Notes under the pieces: model-generated | Told to the model about the DNA's origin: nothing | What the model saw: the letters and a program-made list of their open reading frames with translations, nothing else | Databases searched by the model: none | Assembly (NCBI RefSeq): GCF_013181195.1 | Contig: NZ_SMZP01000012.1 | Coordinates: 1-64,000 of the forward strand | Origin: Caulobacter sp. RHG1 | GTDB lineage: Bacteria > Pseudomonadota > Alphaproteobacteria > Caulobacterales > Caulobacteraceae | Length of the DNA stretch: 64,000 nucleotides | Direction: 5' to 3' | Translations under genes and position numbers: made by a program | In this document: piece by piece, positions 53,147 to 64,000 of the stretch | How positions within the stretch are numbered: position 1 is the stretch's first letter | How the letters are laid out: each line of letters opens with the position of its first letter

Positions 53147-54913
53147 CTAGTCCGCGATCAGATGAAACCGCTCGACCAGCTTGGCGATCTCGGTGCCTTC
53201 CAGCGTCTTCAGCAGCAGCTTGCGCAGGATGGCGGGGCCGGGGATCTCGATGCCCTCGCCATCCCGCAGCGGCGCGACGGCGGCCAGCAGAGTGCGAATG
53301 TCATAGGTCGAGTTGAACACTTCGGGCACGCCGCGCTCGACATCGAGCAGCGTGTAGACCGCCTCCATCGGCGTGCGGACCGAATACTCCGTGGTGAAGA
53401 TGCAGTCGCGCTGCTTGGACTCGGCGAACTGGCCGATGAAGGCGAAATTGACGGCCCCCGCCGGGACCACGTCCGGCCGGTCTCCGGCCTGGCGGGGCAT
53501 GAAGAAGGCGGTGATATAGGGCATCATCACCGGCACGGTCCTGGCGCCGCTCGCCGCGAGATCGGCGATATCCTCGACCGGGACGCCGAGGTGATAGAGC
53601 CATTCCTGGGTGATCTCCTCGCCAGTGCAGGCCTGCATCGGCTTTTTCACATAGTCGCCGGGCCGATCGACGAACAGGGCGTAGAACCAGGCCACGAGCT
53701 GGTCCTTCGGCTGCTTCTTGAAATGGGGCTGGCGGCTGACCGTCCAACTCAGCAGCCAGCTCGAATCCTTGGCCGTGACGATGCCGGCGGTGACCACCTT
53801 GCCGCTGAACGGATCGCGCTTGGCGATCTTGCGGATGTACTGCGGAATACGCGCGTCGAGCGTGGTGATGGTCGCCGACGCCCATTTGGTCTGCGCAATA
53901 TGGGCCCCGAACACGTCGGGACGTCCGAAGGCCGGGTCCTTGGCCGCGATGCGCCGCCACAGGTCCCAGGCGGGCGCCGGGCCTTGATTCAGCTTGGCCG
54001 GGGTCTGATGGTCGCCGCTGTCGGAATTTTCGGTCAGCGACCCGATGGTGATGAACACCAGATCGTCGGGGCCAAGATCGACGCCGCCCTCGGCGCCCTT
54101 CTCGATCCAGCCGATCCGCGTCGCCTGCTTGCGTTCGGCGTCGATCGCGAAATCGATGTCGGTGACCTGAACGCCGTAGCGGAACCGGACGCCCTGATCC
54201 TGCAGCCACTTGACCAGCGGCAGGACCATCGACTCGTATTGATTGTACCGGTTGAACTTGAGCGACGAGAAGTCGGCGAGCTGGCCGATGTGGTGGATGA
54301 AGCGGTGGAGATAGAGTTTCATCTCCAGGGCCGAATGCCACTCCTCGAACGCGAACATCGTACGCCAGAACAGCCAGAAATTGCTCTTCAGGAAATCGGG
54401 GCCGAACACCTCGTTGATCCGCTTGTTCTCCATCTCTTCGCGGGTCGCCAGGAAGACGGAGAGGAGCTCTCGTTGGGCCTTGTCGTTCAGCGTCAGCAGC
54501 GCCTTGTCGGGCACATCCTGCCCGCGGCTCTGCGTGACCCGCTGCAGCGAGACGTTCGGATCGTCCTTGTTGAGCCGGTAGAATTCGTCGAGGACGCTGG
54601 CGTCTTCGAGCTCGAGCGAGGGGATCGAGCGGTAGAGATCCCAGAGGCACTCGAAATGCGCCTCCATCTCGCGCCCGCCGCGGATGACGAACCCCTTTTC
54701 CGCCACGTCCAGGCCATCAAGGGCGCCGCCGGGAAGCTCCAGCTCCTCGAGAAGCGTGATGCGCTGGCCCGCGACGCCGCCGTCCCTGATGAGGAAGGCC
54801 GCGCCCGCCAGGCCGGCGAGGCCCGCGCCGACGAACCAGGCCGTCGCCCTGTCGGCCCGCTCCGGCTTGCGGGGACGGACGAACGCTTCATAATTTCCGC
54901 GGCTGTAATGCAT
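53147..54913 (-). CDS. ohyA: Oleate hydratase
   Basis: The 588-residue flavoprotein matches oleate hydratase: FAD-binding GAGLAGLAGAAFLIRD near residue 30, the conserved RGGREMEAHFECLWDLYRSI block, NDKAQRELLSVF, and the substrate region QYESMVLPLVKWLQDQGVRF. The enzyme adds water to the cis-9 double bond of oleic acid to give 10-hydroxystearate. The length is normal. It follows the copper ATPase gene by 60 bases on the same strand, so the two may share a promoter. A role in membrane or fatty acid stress is plausible; the link to copper is inference. Confidence 0.92.
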   Translation of the reverse strand: MHYSRGNYEAFVRPRKPERADRATAWFVGAGLAGLAGAAFLIRDGGVAGQRITLLEELELPGGALDGLDVAEKGFVIRGGREMEAHFECLWDLYRSIPSLELEDASVLDEFYRLNKDDPNVSLQRVTQSRGQDVPDKALLTLNDKAQRELLSVFLATREEMENKRINEVFGPDFLKSNFWLFWRTMFAFEEWHSALEMKLYLHRFIHHIGQLADFSSLKFNRYNQYESMVLPLVKWLQDQGVRFRYGVQVTDIDFAIDAERKQATRIGWIEKGAEGGVDLGPDDLVFITIGSLTENSDSGDHQTPAKLNQGPAPAWDLWRRIAAKDPAFGRPDVFGAHIAQTKWASATITTLDARIPQYIRKIAKRDPFSGKVVTAGIVTAKDSSWLLSWTVSRQPHFKKQPKDQLVAWFYALFVDRPGDYVKKPMQACTGEEITQEWLYHLGVPVEDIADLAASGARTVPVMMPYITAFFMPRQAGDRPDVVPAGAVNFAFIGQFAESKQRDCIFTTEYSVRTPMEAVYTLLDVERGVPEVFNSTYDIRTLLAAVAPLRDGEGIEIPGPAILRKLLLKTLEGTEIAKLVERFHLIAD

Positions 54914-54973
54914 TGGCGGGCTCCTAGGGGCGGCGAGCGGTTTGGGCGGCGGCTTCGGGACGAGCGCGCATGC

Positions 54974-57310
<2,337 letters not shown>

Positions 57311-57335
57311 CCGCGCGTTCCTTTCGCCAGCAGCC

Positions 57336-57386
57336 CTTGTAGGGTCTGAGATCGTGCCGGGGTCAATACGTACTCTCCTCAGACCC
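57336..57386 (-). promoter_or_regulatory. Candidate promoter and operator of the copper ATPase gene
   Basis: On the minus strand TTGACC (57366-57361), a 19-bp spacer and TACAAG (57341-57336) form a promoter-like pair. A perfect 9-bp inverted repeat spans it: GGGTCTGAG at 57342-57350 (next to the -10) and CTCAGACCC at 57378-57386 (upstream of the -35), 27 bp apart. I infer a metal- or oxygen-responsive regulator site; the protein is unknown. Confidence 0.48.
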
Positions 57387-57697
57387 GCGGCTGGAGAGGG
57401 CAACAGGCCGCGAGGCGTTCGACAAGCCGCGCGGGCGCCAAGCAACGGCGCGGCCGCACTTTGCGCTGAAATTCTGAGGGGACCGGCCGGCCCGCGCGTA
57501 AACGCGATAGGACCCCGCGGATACAAGCGAGACCGTGACCCATGGATGCACTATCGGACCCGCGCGCGTGGGGGCTGAAGGCTGGCGCGCGGCGTTGTCG
57601 GGCGGCCTGCCGGTCCGGCCCCGCGGGGTGTCGCCAAGCTCGCGCTCGCGCCGCATCGCCGCGCCTGCGCGCCGCGGATCTGGCCTGAGCCGGCGGC
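57387..57697. other. Gene-free region upstream of fixL
   Basis: About 310 bp of very GC-rich DNA between the copper ATPase promoter and fixL. I find no convincing reading frame, no FNR/FixK-type box (TTGA-N6-TCAA) and no strong promoter; fixL also lacks a clear ribosome binding site. Confidence 0.5.
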
Positions 57698-59233
57698 ATG
57701 CGCGACCAGGATCAAGGCCCCGAGGCGGGCGTGGCCGCCGTCGAGCAGCTTGCGCGGCTGTTTCTGCGCCAGGCCGGCGGCTATGTCCTGACGCTGCTTG
57801 CCGCCTCGGGACGGGTCCTGAGCTACAATATCGGCGGCGAACGGATCGAATGCTGGTCAGCCGATCACGTCGTCGGCCAGCAGCACGATGTCTTCTATCC
57901 GCCCGATGAGATCCACGCCGGGCGTCCCCGGGCGGATCTCGCCGCGGCCTTGCGCGACGGCGTGCTGGAGCGCGAGGCCTGGCGGGTCTGCGAAAACGGC
58001 GCTGAATACCTCGCCCGCCTGACCGTCACGCCGCTGTTCGACGCGGGCGCGCATCGCGGCTTCGCCTGCATCGCCCGCGACATCACCGACGAGGCCGCGG
58101 TGCGCGCCTCCATCGAAACGCGCGAGCAGCATTTGCAATCGATCCTGGCGACGGTGCCGGACGCGATGATCATCATCGACGAGGCCGGCGCCATCACCTC
58201 GTTCAGCGCGGCGGCCGAGCGCCTGTTCGGCTATCGCGAGGCCGAGCTGATCGGCCGCAATGTCGCGTGTCTGATGCCCGAGCCGGACCATGGCCGGCAC
58301 GACGCGTACATCAACCACTACCTGCAGACCGGCGAGCGCAGGATCATCGGCGTCGGCCGCGTCGTGGTGGGGCTGCGACGTGACGGGTCGACCTTCCCGA
58401 TGGAGCTTTCGGTCGGCGAGGCGGGCGAGAACGGCCAGCGGCTGTTCACCGGCTTCATTCGCGATCTGACCGCCAAGGAGCAGGACGAACTGAAGCTGAA
58501 GGCGCTTCAGGCCGAGCTGGTTCATGTCTCCCGGCTGAGCGCCATGGGCACCATGGCCTCGACCCTGGCGCATGAACTCAACCAGCCTCTGGCGGCCGTC
58601 TCGCTCTATCTGGAGACGATCCGCGACATGCTGGAAGCCGAGCAGGGGGAACCCTTCGCCACCTTTCGCCGGGTCATGGACGAGGCCGCGCAGGAAACCC
58701 TGCGCGCTGGCCATATCGTGCGCCGCCTGCGCGACTTCGTGGCGCGCGGCGAGGTCGAGAAGAGCCTGCACGACCTGGCGCAGGTGATCGGCGACGCCGG
58801 CCAGCTGGCGCTCGTGGGCGCGCGCGAGCGGGGGGTGCGCAGCTTCTTCGATTTCGATCCGGCGGCCACGCCCGTCCTCGTCGATCGGGTGCAGATTCAA
58901 CAGGTCCTGGTCAACCTTATGCGCAACGCCATCGAGGCGATGGCGGACACCCCGATCCGCGACCTGAGAATCGCCACGCGCCTGCGCGGCGACGGCCTGA
59001 TCGAGGTCACCGTCGAGGATAGCGGGCCGGGCATCGCCGAGGACATCGGCGAGCAGCTCTTCACGGCGTTCGTCTCGACCAAGGCCGACGGCATGGGTCT
59101 GGGGCTCTCGATCTGCCGGACCATCATCGAAGCGCACGGCGGGCGGATCTGGGTCGAGGCGCCTGAGCGTGGCGGCGCCCGGTTCCATTTCACCTTGATC
59201 CACGCGGGGGCGGAGGAGGATTATGGGGGATAG
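57698..59233 (+). CDS. fixL: Oxygen-sensing histidine kinase FixL
   Basis: The 511-residue soluble protein has two PAS domains and a histidine kinase. The second PAS (residues 145-260) is the FixL heme domain: MPEPDHGRHDAYINHYLQTG, with His 201 as heme ligand, and ERRIIGVGRVVVGLRRDGS, with Arg 221, matching His 200 and Arg 220 of Bradyrhizobium FixL. The kinase has the phosphorylated His 292 in LAHELNQPLAAVSLYLE and ATP-site boxes (NAIEAMAD, DSGPGIAED, GMGLGLSIC). It should be inhibited by bound O2 and phosphorylate FixJ at low oxygen. Its end overlaps fixJ by 11 bases. Confidence 0.92.
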   Translation: MRDQDQGPEAGVAAVEQLARLFLRQAGGYVLTLLAASGRVLSYNIGGERIECWSADHVVGQQHDVFYPPDEIHAGRPRADLAAALRDGVLEREAWRVCENGAEYLARLTVTPLFDAGAHRGFACIARDITDEAAVRASIETREQHLQSILATVPDAMIIIDEAGAITSFSAAAERLFGYREAELIGRNVACLMPEPDHGRHDAYINHYLQTGERRIIGVGRVVVGLRRDGSTFPMELSVGEAGENGQRLFTGFIRDLTAKEQDELKLKALQAELVHVSRLSAMGTMASTLAHELNQPLAAVSLYLETIRDMLEAEQGEPFATFRRVMDEAAQETLRAGHIVRRLRDFVARGEVEKSLHDLAQVIGDAGQLALVGARERGVRSFFDFDPAATPVLVDRVQIQQVLVNLMRNAIEAMADTPIRDLRIATRLRGDGLIEVTVEDSGPGIAEDIGEQLFTAFVSTKADGMGLGLSICRTIIEAHGGRIWVEAPERGGARFHFTLIHAGAEEDYGG

Positions 59234-59846
59234 GCGGATCATACACCTCGTCGACGACGAAGAGGCGATCCGGCGCGCGGCCGGGTTCGCCTTGAAGACG
59301 GCGGGCTTTGGCGTGGAGACCTACGCTTCGGGCGTGGAGTTCCTGAGGGCGGCCCGGTCGACGACCCAGGGCTGCGTCATTCTCGACGTGCGCATGCCGG
59401 CGATGGACGGCCTGGAGGTGCAGACCGCCATGGCCGAGCGCGGCATCCAGATGCCGGTCATCGTGCTGACGGGTCATGGCGATGTGTCGGTCGCGGTTCA
59501 GGCGATGAAGGCCGGCGCCGTGGATTTCCTCGAAAAGCCCTTCGAGAAGGCCGCTCTTCTCCATGCGGTCGAGCGAGCATTCGCGCGTATCGACGACGCC
59601 GACGTCCGCGCGATCGAGGCGTCGGACGCGCAGGTGCGCATCGCCAGCCTCACCCCTCGTGAGCGCGAGGTGCTGGAGGGCTTGGCCCAAGGCCATCCCA
59701 ACAAGACCATCGCCTATGACCTTGGATGCTCGTCACGCACCGTGGAGGTGCATCGCGCCAGCCTGATGACCAAGCTGGACGTGCGCAACCTGTCCGAGGC
59801 GCTTAGGATCGCCTTCGCCGCCGGGATGGGCCGCAAACCCAAGTGA
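59223..59846 (+). CDS. fixJ: Response regulator FixJ
   Basis: The 207-residue protein has a receiver domain (VDDEEAIRRAAGF, Asp 55 in CVILDVRMPAMDG, conserved Lys in FLEKPFEK) and a LuxR-type DNA-binding domain (TPREREVLEGLAQGHPNKTIA, then SSRTVEVHRASLMTKLDV). This is the FixJ architecture, and overlap with fixL shows they are made together. Phosphorylated FixJ activates microaerobic genes; its targets here are unknown and no fixK is visible. Confidence 0.9.
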   Translation: MGDRRIIHLVDDEEAIRRAAGFALKTAGFGVETYASGVEFLRAARSTTQGCVILDVRMPAMDGLEVQTAMAERGIQMPVIVLTGHGDVSVAVQAMKAGAVDFLEKPFEKAALLHAVERAFARIDDADVRAIEASDAQVRIASLTPREREVLEGLAQGHPNKTIAYDLGCSSRTVEVHRASLMTKLDVRNLSEALRIAFAAGMGRKPK

Positions 59847-59926
59847 CTGCGACGTTTACGTAGCGACCCGGAGGCGGCGGACATGCGACGGTCACCAGGC
59901 TTTCAACCGGATGCCTTCATCGCGCG

Positions 59927-60334
59927 ATGTTATCGGTCAGTTCCTCGCCGCGCGATCGCCGCTATACGGTCCTCGTCTCCGACGATGATCCTGGCGTGCG
60001 ACGCGGCCTCCTCCTCATGCTTCGAGCCCGCGGCTACACGGTGAGCGGCTACACCACGGGGAGCGCCCTTCTGGCTGATCCGCGCGCTAGGGAAGCCGAT
60101 TGCGTGATCCTCGACTACCGGATGCCCGACATCGACGGCCTGACGCTCCTGGATCATCTCCGGCGCCAGGGCTGGCGCGGCGGCGCCATCCTGATCTCCG
60201 GCTTCTACGACGAGGATCTCGAGCAACGCGCGCGCGCGGCCGGCTTCGATCAGGTGATCCCCAAGCCGGTGATCGGCCGGGCGGTGCTCGAAGCCTTGCG
60301 TCGGCAGTCGGGGATGTCGCGCGACGCGCATTGA
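59927..60334 (+). CDS. Single-domain response regulator
   Basis: The 135-residue protein is a receiver domain only: VLVSDDDPGVRRGLLLML, phosphorylated Asp 63 in CVILDYRMPDIDG, ILISGFYDEDLE and PKPVIGRAVLEAL. With no output domain it may act in a phosphorelay, act as a phosphate sink for FixL like FixT-type feedback partners, or bind another protein. It lies 80 bases after fixJ on the same strand. Confidence 0.8.
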   Translation: MLSVSSSPRDRRYTVLVSDDDPGVRRGLLLMLRARGYTVSGYTTGSALLADPRAREADCVILDYRMPDIDGLTLLDHLRRQGWRGGAILISGFYDEDLEQRARAAGFDQVIPKPVIGRAVLEALRRQSGMSRDAH

Positions 60335-60368
60335 CCCGACGCCAGCCCATGGCCCTGACCGTTGGAGG

Positions 60369-60806
60369 TCAGTAGCGGGCGAAAACCCGCGCGCCGGCCG
60401 GCCCGAAGGCCACGACATCGTAGTGTTGCCGCGCCCCGCTCGGCGCCGCCATGCCCTCCGAGCCGATCGGCATGCCGCCGACGGCGAGCCCCTTCACGCC
60501 AGCCGGCCGGGCGGCCAGGAGACGCTTCACCTCGGCGACCGGCACATGACCTTCGATAACGAAACCGTCGATGATCGCGGTGTGGCAGGAGGAAAGCGCC
60601 GGCGGCAGGCCGGATTGGCGCTGCAGGCGCACGCGGGCGACCTGATCCCTGACGATGACCTTTCTGTCCAGTTTCGCACGGACGGCCTGGGCCCAGGCCT
60701 CGCAGCAACCACATCCAGGGTCGCGATAGAGCAGGATGTCGCCAGCCGCCAGCGCGGCGCTGGGCAAGGCGAGCAACAGCAGAACGGCGGCGAGGCGGAT
60801 TTTCAT
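60369..60806 (-). CDS. DUF411 metal-binding protein
   Basis: The 145-residue exported protein has a signal peptide (LAAVLLLLALPSAALA) and the DUF411 motif YRDPGCGCCEAWAQAVRAKL, whose Cys residues likely bind copper. The rest follows the family: RVRLQRQSGLPPALSSCHTA, GFVIEGHVPVAEVKRLLAAR and GLAVGGMPIGSEGM. The family is linked to copper resistance. It is the last gene of the copA-copB-MFS-DUF411 series, 64 bases after the MFS gene. Confidence 0.85.
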   Translation of the reverse strand: MKIRLAAVLLLLALPSAALAAGDILLYRDPGCGCCEAWAQAVRAKLDRKVIVRDQVARVRLQRQSGLPPALSSCHTAIIDGFVIEGHVPVAEVKRLLAARPAGVKGLAVGGMPIGSEGMAAPSGARQHYDVVAFGPAGARVFARY

Positions 60807-60870
60807 GGGCGGACTCCTTGGCGTGAAGCTGGGCGCGTGGCGGACGCGGCTCTCGGACGTGGCGGCGCTG

Positions 60871-62133
60871 TCACGCCCTTTCCCCGGCTGGATGGACCGG
60901 TGTCGCCGTCCGGCGCCATATCGCCGGCAGAAGCGCGAGCAGACCGAGCGACAGCCAGCCGATCGCTTCGACGACGGCCGCTTGCCGATGGGGTGACACG
61001 ACGGCGAGCGACATGGGCGCCAGCGCCTGGCCGAGGCTCGCGGCTGTATGCTGCAGCCCAAGCATGACTCCAGAGGGCCGCATGGGGCCGCTGATCCAGA
61101 AGCTCGTGACCAGCCGAAGACTGGCTGAGCTCCAGCCGGCGACGGCGATGAGACCGGCCATTTCGACCACGGTCGTTCCAAACCGAAAGAGAAACAGCGA
61201 CAGGGCTAGAAGCGCGAGCGTGAGGCAGGCCAGGCGTCGAGGCGCGGTCACCAGCCAGGTGACGCGGGTGTGGAAAAGCTGAGCCGCCAACATCGCCAGC
61301 CCGCAGAGACTGAGCATCCCGGCGATCGCCTCGCGGCTCAGCGCGCCCTCGGAGCGGGTCACGAGCAGGCTGACATGCATGGCGGCGAGTCCGCCGCCGC
61401 CGACGATGGTGACAAGCAGGAGGACAAGCGTGACGACGCGCGGCGGGGCTTGCAGGCGACGTCCCTCGGGACGGGCGGCACAGCGGGCCGGCAAGCGCAC
61501 AATGCCGGTCGTCAGCGCCAGCGCCAGCACGGCGATGACGAGCGCGAGCACCAACAGCGGCGTGCGGGGAAAGAGCGACGCGGACGCTTCGGCGAGCAGG
61601 GGGCCGAACAGGTCGCCAAGAAACATGAAGGCCGTCAGCCAGGTGAAACGCCTCGCCTGCTCGTCCCGGCCACCGGGTGCGAAGTTCGTTGACAGCAGCG
61701 CCAGCGGGATGATGGCGGCCGCGGACAGCCCAGCCAGCAAGCGAAGTCCATACAGCATGGGGAGCGGGACCGCCCCGACCGGCGCGGTCGCCAGCGCGAG
61801 GACGACCAGGGCCGTGCGCAGAATGATCCGGTAGTCGATGCGGTCGGCGAGCCATCCCCAGAGCGGCGCGAAGACGAGCGCCGCCAGCGGGTGGGCCGCC
61901 GTCAAACTCGCGACATGGACATCGTGGATGCGCAGCGCCAAGTCGGCCTGGCCTCCGTCGACGAGGGTCGGGAGAAAGGCGAGGACGGCGGTCTGGCCCG
62001 CAGACGCCGCCGCGACCGCGAGAAGCAACAGGATCGACGCAGCCGTCTGGCTCCGGCCAGGGCTATCGTCCGCCGCAGAACACGTCAGGCCGTCTTCCGG
62101 TCGCCAAGGCGCCGCGCAGCGCCTCACCACCAT
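60871..62133 (-). CDS. MFS transporter
   Basis: The 420-residue inner-membrane protein has twelve hydrophobic helices in two halves and the MFS loop motif PLWGWLADRIDYRIILR (about residues 90-106) between helices 2 and 3. LRLLAGLSAAAIIPLALLS is in helix 4. The substrate cannot be inferred. It overlaps copB by 10 bases and sits in the copper operon, so it may export copper or a copper-related compound. The first 30 residues are polar, and a later start is possible. Confidence 0.8.
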   Translation of the reverse strand: MVVRRCAAPWRPEDGLTCSAADDSPGRSQTAASILLLLAVAAASAGQTAVLAFLPTLVDGGQADLALRIHDVHVASLTAAHPLAALVFAPLWGWLADRIDYRIILRTALVVLALATAPVGAVPLPMLYGLRLLAGLSAAAIIPLALLSTNFAPGGRDEQARRFTWLTAFMFLGDLFGPLLAEASASLFPRTPLLVLALVIAVLALALTTGIVRLPARCAARPEGRRLQAPPRVVTLVLLLVTIVGGGGLAAMHVSLLVTRSEGALSREAIAGMLSLCGLAMLAAQLFHTRVTWLVTAPRRLACLTLALLALSLFLFRFGTTVVEMAGLIAVAGWSSASLRLVTSFWISGPMRPSGVMLGLQHTAASLGQALAPMSLAVVSPHRQAAVVEAIGWLSLGLLALLPAIWRRTATPVHPAGERA

Positions 62134-63092
62134 GATCGCAAGCCGACAACCACCCGATGCTCGGCCGGGCGCTGGCGATCGGCACGTCGGAAGTCGGCGG
62201 TGTCGTCCAGCGCCCGCTCCCAGACGAAGCCGACATAGGGCGCGAATTTCCGCGAGACCTCGTAGCGCAGCCGAGCGCTCAGCTCGACGTTGCTGAAGCC
62301 GCCGCCGAGCTCACGGTCGGTCGAGCGCTTGGAATAGAGGTTGGTTTCGACCTGCGGGGTCAGGATGAGGCGATTGGTGAAGCGGACCTCGTAGGCGCCC
62401 TTGGCGCGGGCGCCGAGGCGGCCGTCGTCGCCGACGTAGCCGGTCAGCTGGACATCGAACCAGTAGGGCGCCAGGCCCTCGACGCCGGCGGCGAGCCAAG
62501 TGGTCGCCCCCTTGCCGAGATCCTGACGAACGCCCAGCAACGTGCCCCAGAACGGGCTCTTGCTGCGCCACCACAGCGCCTCGACGCTGCTCTCCGGATC
62601 GAGGCGATCCTTGGAGTTCTTGAGGCCCTGGCTGCGCAGCCAGAGCTTGCTGTCGTCCTGGCCCTGGGTGACGAGGACGGTCCAGCCGACGCCCTGCCCC
62701 TCGTTGCCGCTGGCGAACTCCAGTTCGTCAACGAGAACCTTGGGGATCGACAGCTTGTCGGCCATCTCGTAGCCCGGCAGCGTCGAATTGCGATAGCCGT
62801 CCGCATAGTCGTCGGAGTTGCGGGCGTCCGGCGGAGCCTTGCCGCCCTGCATCCGTCCCATGTCCATGGTCATGCCGCCGGCGGGCGTCCCCGCGCCGGA
62901 CATATCCATGCCGGACATATCCATGCCCGCGTGATCCGCAGGCGCCGCGGGGGAGGCCGTTGGGGCCGGGCTCGGCGGCGGTGGCGCGGCGTGCTGATGG
63001 GGGGCGTCCTGGGCGATTGCGGGCGCGGCCACGGCCGAAACGCTCAGAGCCAAGGCGAGCAGAGACGCTCGCGAGAGGGCCAGACGGGTCAT
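62124..63092 (-). CDS. copB: Copper resistance outer-membrane protein CopB
   Basis: The 322-residue protein has a signal peptide ending APAIAQ, a Met/His-rich N-terminal region with MDMSGMDMSGAG and MTMDMGRMQGGKAP that can bind copper, and a C-terminal beta-barrel-like CopB domain. The domain contains LVDELEFASGNEGQG, DPESSVEALWWRSKSPFWG, LTPQVETNLYSKRSTDRELGG and KFAPYVGFVWERALDDTADF. CopB works with the multicopper oxidase CopA in periplasmic copper resistance. ATG overlaps the copA stop by four bases. Confidence 0.9.
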   Translation of the reverse strand: MTRLALSRASLLALALSVSAVAAPAIAQDAPHQHAAPPPPSPAPTASPAAPADHAGMDMSGMDMSGAGTPAGGMTMDMGRMQGGKAPPDARNSDDYADGYRNSTLPGYEMADKLSIPKVLVDELEFASGNEGQGVGWTVLVTQGQDDSKLWLRSQGLKNSKDRLDPESSVEALWWRSKSPFWGTLLGVRQDLGKGATTWLAAGVEGLAPYWFDVQLTGYVGDDGRLGARAKGAYEVRFTNRLILTPQVETNLYSKRSTDRELGGGFSNVELSARLRYEVSRKFAPYVGFVWERALDDTADFRRADRQRPAEHRVVVGLRSWW

Positions 63093-64000
63093 GCGACGAC
63101 CACCTCCCGGAACATGCCGGCCGCCATGTGGTAGAGCAGATGACAGTGGAAGGCCCATCGCCCCATGGCGTCGGCGGTGACGCGAAAGCTGATCCGCTGG
63201 GCGGGCTGGACCACCACGGTATGCTTGCGGACCTGGAACGCGCCGTCCGGGCCTTCGACATCGCTCCACATGCCGTGGAGGTGCATCGGGTGGGCCATCA
63301 TCGTGTCGTTGACGAGAACGATGCGCAGCCGCGCGTTCGGCTTGAAGTGGAGCGGACGGGAATCGTTCAGCTTGATCCCGTCCAGCGTCCAGATGAAGCG
63401 CTCCATGTTGCCGGTGAGGTGCAACTCGATCTCACGCTCCGGCTCGCGAGGATCCGGATCGCCGCCGGGCGTGCGAAGGTCGGCCAGGGTCAGCACCCGC
63501 CAGGACCGCTCGCGCAGGCCCGCGCCGGGATCGTCGAGATTGGTGCGCGGATAGTCGACGCGCATGTCGGTGTTGGCGCCGTACTCGGTGCGCGCGTGAC
63601 GCGCCTTCGGGGGCGTGTCCGCCATGCCGTGGCCGGCGTGTTCGCCGCCCATGGCGGCCATGGCGCCCATCATGTCGACCGGATCGAGCCAGGTCCGCGC
63701 ATCGAGCGCCGGCGTCGGCGCCGTCATGCCGGGCGCTGGGGCGATGACGCCGCGGGCGAAGCCGGTCCGGTCGATCGATTGGGCGAAGATCGTGCGGGCG
63801 CCGTCGCCCATGGTGAACTCGACGTCGTAGGTCTCGCCCGGCCCGATCCGGAACTCCTCGACCGTCACCGGCTCCACCGGCTGGCCGTCGGTCGAGACGA
63901 CGGTCATCGCGACGCCGGGAATGCGCACGTCGAAGAAGGTCGCCGTCGCCGCGCCCACGAACCGCAGGCGAACCCGCTCGCCGGCGGCGGCTATGCCCGT
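63089..64000 (-). CDS. copA: Copper resistance multicopper oxidase CopA (partial)
   Basis: About 303 C-terminal residues are inside the window; the frame is open at the edge, so the N-terminus and Tat signal are missing. The visible part has a Met/His-rich loop (MGAMAAMGGEHAGHGM) and the copper-site motifs AHPMHLHGMW (type 2/3) and HCHLLYHMAAGM (type 1/3 with axial Met). These define a CopA-type multicopper oxidase that oxidises Cu(I) and binds copper in the periplasm. It is the first gene of the copA-copB-MFS-DUF411 series. Confidence 0.92.
   Translation of the reverse strand, partial: TGIAAAGERVRLRFVGAATATFFDVRIPGVAMTVVSTDGQPVEPVTVEEFRIGPGETYDVEFTMGDGARTIFAQSIDRTGFARGVIAPAPGMTAPTPALDARTWLDPVDMMGAMAAMGGEHAGHGMADTPPKARHARTEYGANTDMRVDYPRTNLDDPGAGLRERSWRVLTLADLRTPGGDPDPREPEREIELHLTGNMERFIWTLDGIKLNDSRPLHFKPNARLRIVLVNDTMMAHPMHLHGMWSDVEGPDGAFQVRKHTVVVQPAQRISFRVTADAMGRWAFHCHLLYHMAAGMFREVVVA

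Overview
The window is high-GC DNA from an alphaproteobacterium. Gene families and codon use suggest Caulobacterales or a close relative, and an alphaproteobacterial LexA box (GTTC-N7-GTTC) precedes the imuA-imuB-dnaE2 cassette. It reads as an accessory segment (plasmid, integrative element or island) that has collected metal-resistance modules. I saw no rRNA, tRNA, CRISPR array or replication-initiator gene. Taxon and replicon type are inferences.

Region 1 (1-7.4 kb) is mobile-element backbone: a truncated ArdC-like antirestriction gene, a large ParB-like protein flanked by parS-like palindromes, a class I Fic toxin with its VbhA-type antitoxin, a frameshifted DUF3768 gene, an XRE regulator between two dyads, DUF3606 and several unknown genes. 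Three copies of a leader repeat of about 160-190 bp lie between minus-strand genes here.

Region 2 (7.5-14.5 kb) is a broad-spectrum mercury operon: merR, then divergent merC-merT-merP-merA-merB and a second flavoprotein disulfide reductase, followed by an IS1182-family transposase. Region 3 (14.6-22.3 kb) holds an exonuclease III gene broken by a nonsense codon, small unknown genes, and imuA-imuB-dnaE2 behind the LexA box.

Region 4 (22.4-38.3 kb) is a divalent-metal block. A CadR/PbrR-like MerR regulator faces czcCBA, followed by DUF190, a Ca/cation exchanger-like protein, an HMA-CDF fusion transporter, a TPR-methyltransferase, a MAPEG-like protein, a retropepsin-like protease and a cytochrome c-FTR1 permease (PbrT-like). 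Three look-alike operators with 19-bp spacers precede the czc block, the CDF gene and the FTR1 gene, suggesting one regulon. Region 5 (38.4-39.5 kb) is a second small mercury module: merR, a MerT-like protein and a GDCCVxC protein.

Region 6 (39.5-48.3 kb) is a Cus-type copper/silver efflux operon (cusC-cusB-cusA-cusF, with an extra CusF domain fused to CusB) plus small Cys-rich, DUF305, methyltransferase and DUF2933 proteins. Region 7 (48.4-60.3 kb) couples an RNase-like metallo-beta-lactamase protein, a nucleoside/NMP phosphorylase and a PRPP synthetase in one overlapping operon, next to a heme-sensor FixL, two FixJ regulators, a single-domain receiver, oleate hydratase and a YHS-type copper P-type ATPase. 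Region 8 (60.4-64 kb) is copA-copB-MFS-DUF411; copA runs off the window. Together the genes cover mercury detoxification, efflux of Zn/Cd/Co/Pb-type and Cu/Ag ions, periplasmic copper oxidation, SOS mutagenesis and oxygen-responsive control.
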